Under the pieces are notes generated by a model. The model was not told the origin of the DNA and made no database searches. It worked only from the letters and a program-made list of their open reading frames with translations. Positions 9,125-17,281 of a stretch of 64,000 nucleotides of DNA are shown in pieces. Source of the stretch: JAFGPL01 sp963781805 (GTDB taxonomy: Bacteria > Bacteroidota > Bacteroidia > Bacteroidales > UBA10428); NCBI GenBank assembly GCA_963781805.1, contig CAWAHF010000004.1:2480001-2544000 (forward strand), given 5' to 3'. A program made the position numbers and the translations under genes. The first letter of the stretch is position 1, and each line of letters opens with the position of its first letter.

Positions 9125-9167
9125 ATTGTTAATTATATAAGATCATTTATTATTGACATTATGTTGC

Positions 9168-9459
9168 CCAACATGCCCATAAACACAATTATCTTTATGG
9201 GCTTAATAGCGTACCTGTTTTTCACCCCGCAATTCCCGTCGTAACTATAAAATGAAAGAAATTAATATCTCCGGTTAGCCGGCATTTTTCTATAGTCATT
9301 GATTCGTCTGGTTAAAATTTTTCATTCTTAATTCTCAATTTTTAATTCTTCATTCTTAAAGAAACTGTGTCGCGCAAGAAAAGCATCCCAATATACAAAT
9401 AATTTTATACAAAACATTACAAACCAGCAGGATAATTAAATGTCTGTGCTATAAACCCG
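9168..9459 (+). repeat. Long direct repeat, left copy (island boundary)
   Basis: About 290 bp that recur, with scattered mismatches and one extra block of about 30 bp, at 25705-26030 in the same orientation. Shared stretches include AACTATAAAATGAA, TTAGCCGGCATTTTTCT, AAACTGTGTCGCGC and ACATTACAAACCAGCAGGAT. It starts with a box, GCCCAAC, and a small hairpin (GCCCATAA / TTATGGGC at 9175-9202). The two copies bracket the whole defence island. Confidence 0.8.
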
Positions 9460-9881
9460 AACCGGAGTATATTTTCAATCCCAAATTTTCAAAAAAATCC
9501 AAAACAACCAATTAGAATACATTTCCTGGTTCGGTTTACCCTGAAAAGCTAACCAATTCTGCAAAAATATCCCCCTTGCTTTTCATTTTTAAATTTTATT
9601 TTTATCTTGCGTTCCATACAGACTGAATATTTCCGGCCGGCATGAAATGATGCAGGTGAAAATGGATTGGCCGGATGCAGATTAGTAAAGTTAAAAACGG
9701 GTTGTTAGGAAAAGAAAATCACTAATCTTCTTTCAGTCGATATAAAAATAATAGCTGTACGGTTGGGACAGCATTGAAGCAATTCTTGCAGTCAATGGCT
9801 GTGGGAGAAGATTTGTGTTTTAATCAAAGACTTCAACATTGAAGTGATATATTTTTAGTATTAATCAATTAATCTTTTACT
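9460..9881. other. Gene-free stretch
   Basis: About 420 bp between the left direct repeat and the 229-aa gene. I see no ORF of substance, no repeat shared with the rest of the window and no clear promoter; any leader of the following gene must lie here. Confidence 0.5.
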
Positions 9882-10571
9882 ATGAATTATTTAAAGGAGT
9901 ACGACTCTCCGGAAAAAGTCGAAAATGGAACCATGAGGCACATAAGCCTTTGCCGTCAGACTCCCGGCGGTGAAAAGTTCGAATCTCTTATGAAACCCGT
10001 GTTCGGGGACTTTCAGTTAAAACGTACCGCCCTGCAAATGGCAGGGAACAACAAAGATATGGCAACAGACATTGTCTATCTGTGTATCGGTACACTGGAC
10101 GATAACATTCGCAAAGTGCAGGCAAGAGCGAAGGAATTTGACAGGGAAAACATGACAGAAATTACTGCTATGATTTTTCCGAAAGGCAACATTTCTGACA
10201 TTGTGAACGCCCCCATTAGAAAAGAGCCTGACCTGGCGCTTGTAATTGCACAAAAAATCGAATCGCTCGGAAACGCTCATGCATTGTATCCGTTAGCCGC
10301 AGAAATTCGTGCACAGGTTGAAAAATGCAAGGCTGCTTTTGCCGACGAAGCCGAAAAGATAAAACTAGTCGGACAGGCCGAAGTGGAAGTAACGCTCGCA
10401 AAACTTGCCGTGATTAAACAGTATTCATCCAACTATTTTATTGCCGCCCAGGATCACGGAAAACAGTATGCCGAAAACCTGTTCCCAAAGTTATACACCC
10501 GTAAACCAAAAGAAGAAGTACCGGCAGAGGAAGATGAAGAAACCGGTGCAGAGGCCTCATCGGCAGCCTAG
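9882..10571 (+). CDS. Unknown helical protein with acidic tail
   Basis: A 229-residue cytoplasmic protein that I do not recognise with confidence. It is alanine, lysine and glutamate rich, predicted mostly helical, and ends in an acidic low-complexity tail (KEEVPAEEDEETGAEASSAA). It has no signal peptide or catalytic motif. It is the only plus-strand gene in the island and appears richer in G and C than its neighbours. It is followed by a clear hairpin terminator and then by a palindromic repeat array. A faint resemblance to Bacteroidales DUF6261-type helical proteins is an impression only. Confidence 0.7.
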   Translation: MNYLKEYDSPEKVENGTMRHISLCRQTPGGEKFESLMKPVFGDFQLKRTALQMAGNNKDMATDIVYLCIGTLDDNIRKVQARAKEFDRENMTEITAMIFPKGNISDIVNAPIRKEPDLALVIAQKIESLGNAHALYPLAAEIRAQVEKCKAAFADEAEKIKLVGQAEVEVTLAKLAVIKQYSSNYFIAAQDHGKQYAENLFPKLYTRKPKEEVPAEEDEETGAEASSAA

Positions 10572-10580
10572 GTTGAAATA

Positions 10581-10626
10581 AGTCACGAATCCACTCACGA
10601 AAAGTGTGGTCGTGACTTTTTCTTTT
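10581..10626 (+). terminator. Rho-independent terminator
   Basis: The stem AGTCACGA pairs with TCGTGACT, with an inner CCAC/GTGG helix, followed by TTTTTCTTTT. It lies 10 bp after the stop of the 229-aa gene and should end its transcript. Confidence 0.85.
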
Positions 10627-10686
10627 CCTTATGCGAAGTTGAAACTTCGTAACAGCAATCAAACCTCCAAAAAACCGGCAAAAGTT

Positions 10687-10980
10687 TTTCGCGATGATAC
10701 ATCAAAGTGTTAAAGTACGATCAATACATTTCGCGATGATACACCAAAAGGTTTTTTGCATTCCGTGAAATTTCCCGATAGTGCAATAAAGAATTAAACT
10801 GCCTCAGCGAAATTTCCGTCAATGCAAAAATACAATTCGTGCAGTATCGCTAAAATTATCGAACCTGCACCAAAGCTTTAACGTATCGTCAACAAATTTA
10901 TTTATGGTACAATAAGCCTTTGTGTGCACTTCTCGAAATGTATCTGACCCGGTTTAACGCTATATTGCACCTTCGCGACA
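10687..10980. repeat. Array of seven 42-bp palindromic units
   Basis: Seven consecutive units start at 10687, 10729, 10771, 10813, 10856, 10897 and 10939, each 41-43 bp. Every unit is an imperfect palindrome of two half-sites of about 21 bp in opposite orientation; the consensus half-site is close to TTTCGCGATAGTGCACCAAA. The phase is kept across almost 300 bp although the units have diverged. No ORF explains it. A separate small hairpin (CGAAGTT / AACTTCG, 10634-10649) precedes it. Confidence 0.7.
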
Positions 10981-11239
10981 TGTTTTCATGAAAAAATGAA
11001 GGGGATATGATGGAATATGTTTTTTGTTGGGGGTTTGGGAAGGGGTTTGTAGTTTAGCTTCATTTTAAAAAAAAATATTTTAATTTATTTATATGATATG
11101 TTGATTTCTATCTGAATGAAATTAATCCAAAACTATAGGAATAAAGAATGAATGTGCCAACAACATAGGTTGCAATGTTAGCAATAACGGGCGTCCATAT
11201 AATTTTTCTTATAAAATAGTATTTCTTTGGAAAGAATAC

Positions 11240-11480
11240 ATTGATAATGTGCAAATTCCGATTCATTCTGACCAGTAAATCCGGTGATACAGATCAGTGC
11301 CAGGTCAATTATACTGGCTAAATATTTAGTTAACAACTCTGAAGGACTGGTCAATATGCCGGAATGACATACAATTTTATCCTGACAGGGGATCAATATG
11401 CCGGAATAGCAGATCGGGCAATTATCCCGGAATGGGGTTAACAGATTCGGAATTGAGGGGATTCCTGTATTTATCTGGAT
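11240..11480. mobile_element. Degenerate IS21-like end (multiple terminal repeats)
   Basis: Imperfect direct repeats of about 21 and 42 bp. GGTCAATATGCCGGAAT at 11349 recurs as GATCAATATGCCGGAAT at 11391, followed by further diverged copies such as CAATTATCCCGGAATGGGG. Runs of GGTCAxTxTxCCGGAAT are typical of the ends of IS21-family elements. No istA/istB coding remnant was seen, so this would be a solitary, decayed end. The remainder of 10981-11739 holds nothing else recognised except the folded repeat at 11629. Confidence 0.4.
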
Positions 11481-11628
11481 TGGAGACATACTGAAAAAGA
11501 CCACAAATTATGGTGTATGGTTACCGGATGAGGGTGAGCTTATGAAGAAAGAGAGCTGGTGGTTTTTATTCTTAATCTGTCTATATATCAAGTTTGCATT
11601 GACACACAGTCCGGCATTGGAGCGAGAA

Positions 11629-11700
11629 GGGCGAAAAGGCTCTTTGGCAAAATTTGGTTGAAGCGTTGGCTTTGTGTGTTTTGCCAATGTGCCTTGAAGC
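11629..11700. repeat. Folded repeat, class II, copy a
   Basis: The left arm AAGGCTCTTTGGCAAAA pairs, with mismatches, with the complement of TTTTGCCAATGTGCCTT. It belongs to a second family of stem-forming repeats in this window that share CTCTTTGGCA on one arm and TGCCAATGTG on the other. It lies just after the stop of the protease gene. Confidence 0.5.
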
Positions 11701-11739
11701 GTAGGGAAGGTATGAGTATAAAATTTCATTTTATTCAGT

Positions 11740-12561
11740 TTATTTTCTCTGCCTTAGTGGTATATCTTGATAAAATTCATAATCATTTAACGTAAAGTAT
11801 CTTAAATATTTAGTTATGTACTTTGAACATAACATATAATGTAGCTTAAATCTTTCTTTATTACCAAGAAATATGCCGACTACTAAGTCATTTTGATCTA
11901 TAATAGGACAACCACTCATACCCGAACCTATATCAATAGTAGGTTCACTCGACGGCATATTCAACATCATCGCATTATTATATTTATAAATATTTGGTAC
12001 CTCCTCAAATGGCAATTTAAATATATAATTCAGTTTACTGAAAATTGCAAATCCTCTATTTTTTATCCCAAATTCGCAATTAATTTTAGTAAGATGAGAT
12101 ATATCCAGTTTATTTGATTCAATGATATTGCAATTCCTTTTAGTAGGGTTTCTATAACCAAAGGGTCTAATTGTTTCAGTTGCTTTCGGCCGTTTTCTAT
12201 TAAGTATAAAACAAGAGTTAAACTCGCCCTCAATATTACCTACAGAAACATCCCTAAACACTGGTGCTTTTTGAGGTTTTGGAGCATTCTCTGGCAGAAC
12301 TTCGCCCGGTTCAGTAACTATATTATATTCAAAATTTAACTTTCTGATTGGGAATAAATCGGCAACATTTTCATCAGATGGTACTGCACAAAGATAACTT
12401 TCTTTATTATTTCGATAATTTCTAAAATTATGACCACAAGAAATAAATAAGCCATTCTTATTTATGAGAAAGCCAGACCCAATAAATTCGAATTGATTGT
12501 TATTTATCTTTCTGACGATTGCAATTAACATTTGTGCAAATTTATTTTCATTAATTCTCAA
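11740..12561 (-). CDS. Trypsin-like serine protease, third gene of the SIR2-HerA operon
   Basis: A 273-residue protein with the layout of a trypsin-like (S1) protease. GSGFLINKNGLFISCGHNF carries the putative catalytic His44, FRDVS carries Asp104, and GSGMSGCPI carries Ser216 in a GxSGxP motif; the following VVGIFLG is the usual strand after the serine. There is no signal peptide, so it should act in the cytoplasm. Its start overlaps the end of the HerA gene by 11 bp, which points to translational coupling and joint function with HerA and SIR2. Candidate roles are an activated executioner protease or a regulator of the complex; the substrate is unknown. The triad assignment is from motif position only. 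Confidence 0.75.
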   Translation of the reverse strand: MRINENKFAQMLIAIVRKINNNQFEFIGSGFLINKNGLFISCGHNFRNYRNNKESYLCAVPSDENVADLFPIRKLNFEYNIVTEPGEVLPENAPKPQKAPVFRDVSVGNIEGEFNSCFILNRKRPKATETIRPFGYRNPTKRNCNIIESNKLDISHLTKINCEFGIKNRGFAIFSKLNYIFKLPFEEVPNIYKYNNAMMLNMPSSEPTIDIGSGMSGCPIIDQNDLVVGIFLGNKERFKLHYMLCSKYITKYLRYFTLNDYEFYQDIPLRQRK

Positions 12562-14452
12562 TTATATCTTTGGTAGGTTCATCATCTTTCCAATTTTTTA
12601 AAAGATTTATAGTTTTGTTATCAGGTTCATGAATCTTTGGAATTATAGGGTCAACATCTATAATAACAGGTACATGGGCGGCCAAACCTGCCAAGACACA
12701 TGTTCCGACTGGTAGGATAGGGAGAGAATCATGAGAAACCTTATCTAAATAGGATATTGTCTTTCCAACAGCTTCAATATCTCTTTCATTAATTAATCTA
12801 TGAATGAAATAATTATGTAACTGGGATATTATGGTAGCAGAAATATCTGATGGTCTTTGACTTGCCACAGTTAAAAAAACTCCAAATTTCCTTCCTTCTT
12901 TAATTATCTCTTCGAATGTTTCAAGTCTATAATCTTTCCATGTTTCACTTTCTCTTTGAGAGGCATATGATAGAATATTATGTGCCTCATCAATAATTAT
13001 ATTCAATGATTTAGAGGGATCTTTTTTTTTCTTATTCTTATGCTCGATATATAACTTATGAGATAATAATAAGGGTACTAACTTTTTCATTTTTAGGTTA
13101 GTTTTGTCCAAATTAACTACAACAAAAAAGTTATTATCCCAAAAATCATGTGTGCCATTTAAATCAAATACTTCATCAAAATCTCTCTGAAATGCTTTTA
13201 ACTTACTTATAGCTGGTGAGATATGTTCATTTTGAGCTCTGTTATCTAGAACATCGATTATAAGTTGTGTATACAAATAAGCTATAATTTTACTGATAAA
13301 TATTTTTGGAAATTCATATTCTTCAATTACTTGATAGAGTTTTATTTCCTCGATATAATCATTTTCTGTTGAAAAAAATTTGTTAGTCCCTTTTATTTTC
13401 CAACCTGAATTTTCTTTAGTATGAAAATCAATATCATCAGTTATTGTGTTATCGATAGCTTTATCTGCCAAAAGTAATGCCCTAAAATAATCAAGTAGTA
13501 AGTGCGATTTGACATTATCTTTCATACATATTACATCAAGTAATTTATTTTTAAGGATACCTCTAAAATAGTTTAAAGGATTGCCTTTTTCATTGACATA
13601 CTTATATAAATCTATTGATCGTTTTAAGAAAGGTTCCTGAGTCTTTTCCGTGGCATTTGCCATTATTGAGAAAAGCTCAATATTTAAAAAATCTTCTTCT
13701 TGAAATGGTATTTTATCTTTAAGTCTCTTGCTCTCATTTCGGGTAGATAGGTTATAAACCTTCTTATTATTAATTATTACACTTTCACCGTTATATTCAC
13801 CATTAAAATCTAACAAAACGAATTTGGCATTAGCTTTAAATTTTTCATTTTCTTCAAAATCGACAAATAGTTTACGGTATAAATTTGCTAATGTATAAGA
13901 TTTTCCACTCCCTGTATTCCCAAAAATCCCAATATGACTAGCAAAAACACTATTAACACCTATTTTAATATCCTGACCTTTTTCTAATGATAAAGTACCT
14001 ATTTTTATTGGCTCATCATTTCTCCCAATGAAATCATGAACTATTGAAAATTCTAATTCATCTAATAAAAAACAATGGTTTTCTATTAAGGGTAATTCCT
14101 TTATTCCTCTTTCAAACTTTCCATTCTCAATAAATCCAAATAAGTTAACCTTTAAAACCCTATCAATTTTGTCTTCTTCTTTTTTATACTCAGCATTGTA
14201 ATACTTTTCCTCCCTTATGTACTCCCCACTTACTTTACCTATAATCGATGTAAAACCTTTTACAATTTTTAAATACCCTCCGACCGATATATTTTTAAGA
14301 AGTGTTCCTTTATATAATAAATGAGATGAGTTTTTCCTTTTGTCAACTTTAATCTTAACTTCTAGCCCATCAACAGAAAAAACTCGCCCTATTTTGAAAA
14401 TCGAATTCTTTAATGTGATTTCATCGGTAATATTTTTTTCTTTTTTACTCAT
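12551..14452 (-). CDS. HerA/FtsK-type ATPase of a SIR2-HerA defence operon
   Basis: A 633-residue ATPase. An N-terminal HAS-barrel-like region (residues 10-150) leads to the Walker A GNTGSGKS at 178-185, the Walker B IIIDEA at 485-490, and the HerA-type ASQRPSDI at 530-537, followed by a C-terminal segment that ends near VPVIIDVDP. HerA proteins form hexameric DNA translocases and in two-gene antiviral systems assemble with SIR2 or DUF4297 nucleases/NADases. The start overlaps the SIR2 stop by 4 bp (ATGA), and its end overlaps the protease gene, so the three are made together. Confidence 0.9.
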   Translation of the reverse strand: MSKKEKNITDEITLKNSIFKIGRVFSVDGLEVKIKVDKRKNSSHLLYKGTLLKNISVGGYLKIVKGFTSIIGKVSGEYIREEKYYNAEYKKEEDKIDRVLKVNLFGFIENGKFERGIKELPLIENHCFLLDELEFSIVHDFIGRNDEPIKIGTLSLEKGQDIKIGVNSVFASHIGIFGNTGSGKSYTLANLYRKLFVDFEENEKFKANAKFVLLDFNGEYNGESVIINNKKVYNLSTRNESKRLKDKIPFQEEDFLNIELFSIMANATEKTQEPFLKRSIDLYKYVNEKGNPLNYFRGILKNKLLDVICMKDNVKSHLLLDYFRALLLADKAIDNTITDDIDFHTKENSGWKIKGTNKFFSTENDYIEEIKLYQVIEEYEFPKIFISKIIAYLYTQLIIDVLDNRAQNEHISPAISKLKAFQRDFDEVFDLNGTHDFWDNNFFVVVNLDKTNLKMKKLVPLLLSHKLYIEHKNKKKKDPSKSLNIIIDEAHNILSYASQRESETWKDYRLETFEEIIKEGRKFGVFLTVASQRPSDISATIISQLHNYFIHRLINERDIEAVGKTISYLDKVSHDSLPILPVGTCVLAGLAAHVPVIIDVDPIIPKIHEPDNKTINLLKNWKDDEPTKDIIEN

Positions 14453-15690
14453 ATTGAGTTGATACGATAACGAACCATGTTTTTTATTTCGGCAAAAATT
14501 TCATTATTAATTGAATAGCAGTCAAAATTCTTCAATCTTTCGTTTAACTTTTTCTTTTTAGAGATATCTTTTTCATCATTTTCCTTATTCTTTTCAATAA
14601 AGGATTTCGGAGTTATAACCTGGATATTATTATTTCTAGAATCATCTAATTTAGATTTTATTTCACCTGATTCATCATCACTGTATAGTAAGATAAGTAC
14701 TTGTAAGGTTGGATTAGAATTAGCTGCTCTTATCGTTATATTTCTAATATGTTCATCTGAAAATGAGAAACCCATAACAAATAAAACTGTATTTTCTTTT
14801 TCAAGTGAATTAGCGTAAATTCTTAACTGTTCGTAATATTCTTCATCAATAACTGTTCTCTCAAATTTTTCTTTTGTAGGATTAACTATTACTAAGTACG
14901 AATACTCTTCAAAAAACGAATCATAGACAGTTTTATCTTTTAACTTAACTTTTGAAGCTAATTTTACTAAATCATCATAATTTTCGTCCCCAATTATTTT
15001 AATAAAAGAATCATTTGAAATTTTATCTAGTTCTTTCTTAATGTCTAAAACATAGCTCAATGAATTCACGTAAATAATTTTCTCTGAGTCATTTTGCTCC
15101 CAGTTAATTGAGCCATGCATCTTTAATAAATTAAATACAGGTATTTCAGATATATTATCATAGTGGGAACTTGTTTTTGAATAGGACTTTTGGAAATTAC
15201 TTAAATCATAAATAGGTTTACTTCTACCTCTAAATCCATCATTAAATTCCAAGTTAGATTGTTCTAAAGATTTTTCAAGAAATAAATCAATATTTGTTGT
15301 GAATAGATTGACTTGCTTAGTTAGAAGGTTATTATGGCGGTAAAGTAAAATTTCGTTAATTCCGAGAAGAAATTCTTTATAGGAATTTAATACAAACTCA
15401 TATTGCAAATACTTATCACCATCAAGTTTATCTTTATCTTTTCCTCTATAATCCCTTTTATATTTACTAATTATTAAGGGTAAATTTCTAAAAATTACAT
15501 CCTCGCAATATTTCTTATATAATGAAGCTTTAATTATTTTATTTGTATCGGTTTCCTCTTTTTCTTCAATCTCAGTTAGAATTGCTTCAATATTTCCCAA
15601 AGTTGATAAATAAGGATTTGAAGTACCCGAACCAATCAGAAAATTCAGATTACAGGACTGTATCAAATCTTTTATATGTTCTAGTTTCAT
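14449..15690 (-). CDS. SIR2-domain effector of the HerA operon
   Basis: A 413-residue SIR2-like protein, first gene of the operon. NAD-site motifs are visible: FLIGSGTS (residues 17-24), FTTNID (130-135), the catalytic-His motif KMHGSINW (190-197) and VMGFSFSDEH (305-314). Related SIR2 proteins in Thoeris, Avs and SIR2-HerA (Nezha-type) systems deplete NAD+ upon phage infection. The C-terminal hundred residues are lysine-rich and may bind HerA. No signal peptide or membrane segment. The operon start lies close to a cluster of folded repeats at 15.76-16.24 kb. Confidence 0.87.
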   Translation of the reverse strand: MKLEHIKDLIQSCNLNFLIGSGTSNPYLSTLGNIEAILTEIEEKEETDTNKIIKASLYKKYCEDVIFRNLPLIISKYKRDYRGKDKDKLDGDKYLQYEFVLNSYKEFLLGINEILLYRHNNLLTKQVNLFTTNIDLFLEKSLEQSNLEFNDGFRGRSKPIYDLSNFQKSYSKTSSHYDNISEIPVFNLLKMHGSINWEQNDSEKIIYVNSLSYVLDIKKELDKISNDSFIKIIGDENYDDLVKLASKVKLKDKTVYDSFFEEYSYLVIVNPTKEKFERTVIDEEYYEQLRIYANSLEKENTVLFVMGFSFSDEHIRNITIRAANSNPTLQVLILLYSDDESGEIKSKLDDSRNNNIQVITPKSFIEKNKENDEKDISKKKKLNERLKNFDCYSINNEIFAEIKNMVRYRINSI

Positions 15691-15763
15691 TGGGTTATAT
15701 TTTATTAAAAATTATTCAATCAACAAGATACAAACTATAAATATCATAACAACCAGAATCTGA

Positions 15764-15850
15764 GAGCGTCGGCAAAGAAAGCAAGTGTGTGGAAGCGTCG
15801 GGACGGTTGTGGGACGGGCTGGAACACTCTTGCTTTGTGCGTTGGTTATC
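15764..15850. repeat. Folded repeat, class II, copy b
   Basis: The left arm GGCAAAGAAAGCAAGTGTG pairs with the complement of the right arm CACTCTTGCTTTGTGCGTTG. The sequence is inverted with respect to copies a, c and d. It lies just upstream of the SIR2-HerA operon. Between the stop of the downstream SIR2 gene (16239) and the start of the operon (15690), the 550 bp hold this repeat, attC-like site 4 and class II copy c. Confidence 0.5.
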
Positions 15851-15910
15851 ATTATATTTTGTCTTTATACCGTTTAAGTCTTAATGTTGCACAGTCGCTC
15901 CTCCGCTTCC

Positions 15911-16043
15911 GACTAACGGTTGGCGGTATGAAATCGTTGGGGATTGCGGGCTACTTCCCTGTCCAGTTACACCGAACTTAATGCGTGGCAGAAAGCTTGC
16001 ATAACCACTTAAACCCCAATGTTTTATACCGCTTGTTAGGGGC
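15911..16043. repeat. attC-like folded repeat, site 4
   Basis: About 133 bp. Outer boxes are CTAAC at the left and GTTAG at the right. The inner arm GCGGTATGAAATCGTTGGGG pairs with the complement of CCCCAATGTTTTATACCGC, and two or three extra bases lie between outer and inner pairing on the left. This bulged two-box layout is the hallmark of integron attC sites. It separates the RM operon from the SIR2-HerA operon. Confidence 0.6.
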
Positions 16044-16136
16044 TGGTGTTCATTCGTATCATGTTCATTATCTGTTTATTATAGTCATTAATCCTTTCAA
16101 TCAAAGCACTGCCGTTTCCGAAAAAATTAGTTTTTA

Positions 16137-16240
16137 GCGTCGGCAAAAAAGCGTTGGCAATTGCATACTCTTTGACAAGTTTTGGACTGAGGGTCGGCAT
16201 TAAGCGACTTGGCAATGTGTATGCAATTAGGGTTGGCTTC
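16137..16240. repeat. Folded repeat, class II, copy c
   Basis: The left arm GGCAATTGCATACTCTTTG pairs with the complement of CAATGTGTATGCAATT. It abuts the stop codon of the second SIR2 gene. The short minus-strand ORF here is an artefact of the repeat. Confidence 0.5.
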
Positions 16241-17276
16241 ATTTTAAATATTCATTTGTTAATTTAGTATAGAAATCAGGGTATGAATCACAACGAATAG
16301 CCATTGGTTCAACTTTAAATGCTTTTAGTACTTCTGCAATCGCTTTAGTTTTCTTTAAATTGTTTTTCTTGTCTATTAATTTATCAAGATTGTTGATTTC
16401 ATTAATGTTAATTTGTTCAGAACCATTTATCTGGGGAAAAAAGAACCGAATAGTATTATTTATTCTAACTTCATATTTCAGTTTCTGTTCACGAATAGCA
16501 TTAGCTCTATAATTAACTAACCACCAAAGATGATTTTCGCTAAAATCAAAACCAAGTCCAACAATATCAATGTTATGAGTAAAGAAAATATCTGTCCAAA
16601 ATGGACTTTCTTTTTGTTCTCTAAGTCTAACCATTAAACTTTGATTATCTGTCTTCTGTGTGCCGCTCTTTCCTTTAATATTTTCCTGAATTTTTTCTAA
16701 ATATGAAGTGTAGTGTTCATAACCAATCATTATTGATTCTTCGGTATAATTTGAAGAAGAATTTGAATAGGAACGTGAATCGAAAAGTTCACCATGAATA
16801 TGCCAAAATAACGGCTTAAATTCCTGTAATTTATAACACCGTTTTAGACTGTATTTTTGTTCCTGTTTATTTTGAGCTGATTTGTTTTTGATTGTTAAAA
16901 AATCTGAATACAAACTTTTTTGCAAACTGTAATCATAATTGGTAGTTAAAATATCATCATAATCTAACGATGCTAATTTTTGGTGATAATCATTGAAACC
17001 TCTTTTACCAAGTAACTGATTTTCAATTTCACTTCTAATTCGTTGTTTTAAATTTTTCAGTTTGCTTTTTAAATCATTTTCGCCTGATTTTAAATGTTGC
17101 ATTTCATCAAAGGCAAGGGGAAAAGGCTTAAATACATTGACTAAATCAACATTAATACCATAAATTTCTTTTAATGATTGTAATAATGCACCCCACGAAA
17201 ATGATTGTTGAGAATCTAATAAATTAACTCCGTTACCAATCAATAATGCTTTTTTATTTTGATAACTATCAATCAT
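16239..17276 (-). CDS. Second SIR2-domain protein, last gene of the type I RM operon
   Basis: A 345-residue SIR2-like protein with LLIGNGVNLL (residues 11-20), ILTTNYDYSL (109-118), the HIHGE catalytic-His motif (159-163) and VGLGFDFSENHL (239-250). It is clearly distinct from the SIR2 protein of the HerA operon. Its start lies 5 bp after the hsdR stop on the same strand, so it should be expressed with the restriction subunits. By analogy with the anticodon nuclease PrrC, which sits in a type Ic RM operon and fires when the RM enzyme is inhibited, it may be an abortive NADase guarding the RM complex; that is inference. Confidence 0.85.
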   Translation of the reverse strand: MIDSYQNKKALLIGNGVNLLDSQQSFSWGALLQSLKEIYGINVDLVNVFKPFPLAFDEMQHLKSGENDLKSKLKNLKQRIRSEIENQLLGKRGFNDYHQKLASLDYDDILTTNYDYSLQKSLYSDFLTIKNKSAQNKQEQKYSLKRCYKLQEFKPLFWHIHGELFDSRSYSNSSSNYTEESIMIGYEHYTSYLEKIQENIKGKSGTQKTDNQSLMVRLREQKESPFWTDIFFTHNIDIVGLGFDFSENHLWWLVNYRANAIREQKLKYEVRINNTIRFFFPQINGSEQININEINNLDKLIDKKNNLKKTKAIAEVLKAFKVEPMAIRCDSYPDFYTKLTNEYLK

Positions 17277-17281
17277 AGTTT

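Noticed and set aside
10687..10980. CRISPR array as an explanation for the 42-bp periodicity.
   Set aside because: The units are diverged palindromes without unique spacers of constant length between identical repeats, and no cas genes are present.
11178..11504. 108-codon minus-strand ORF.
   Set aside because: It translates the IS21-like terminal repeats (repeated short words at 42-bp spacing) and has no family resemblance.
16036..16242. 68-codon minus-strand ORF between attC-like site 4 and the SIR2 gene.
   Set aside because: It is read entirely through class II folded repeat c and the end of site 4; its composition follows the repeat and its start overlaps the SIR2 stop by chance.
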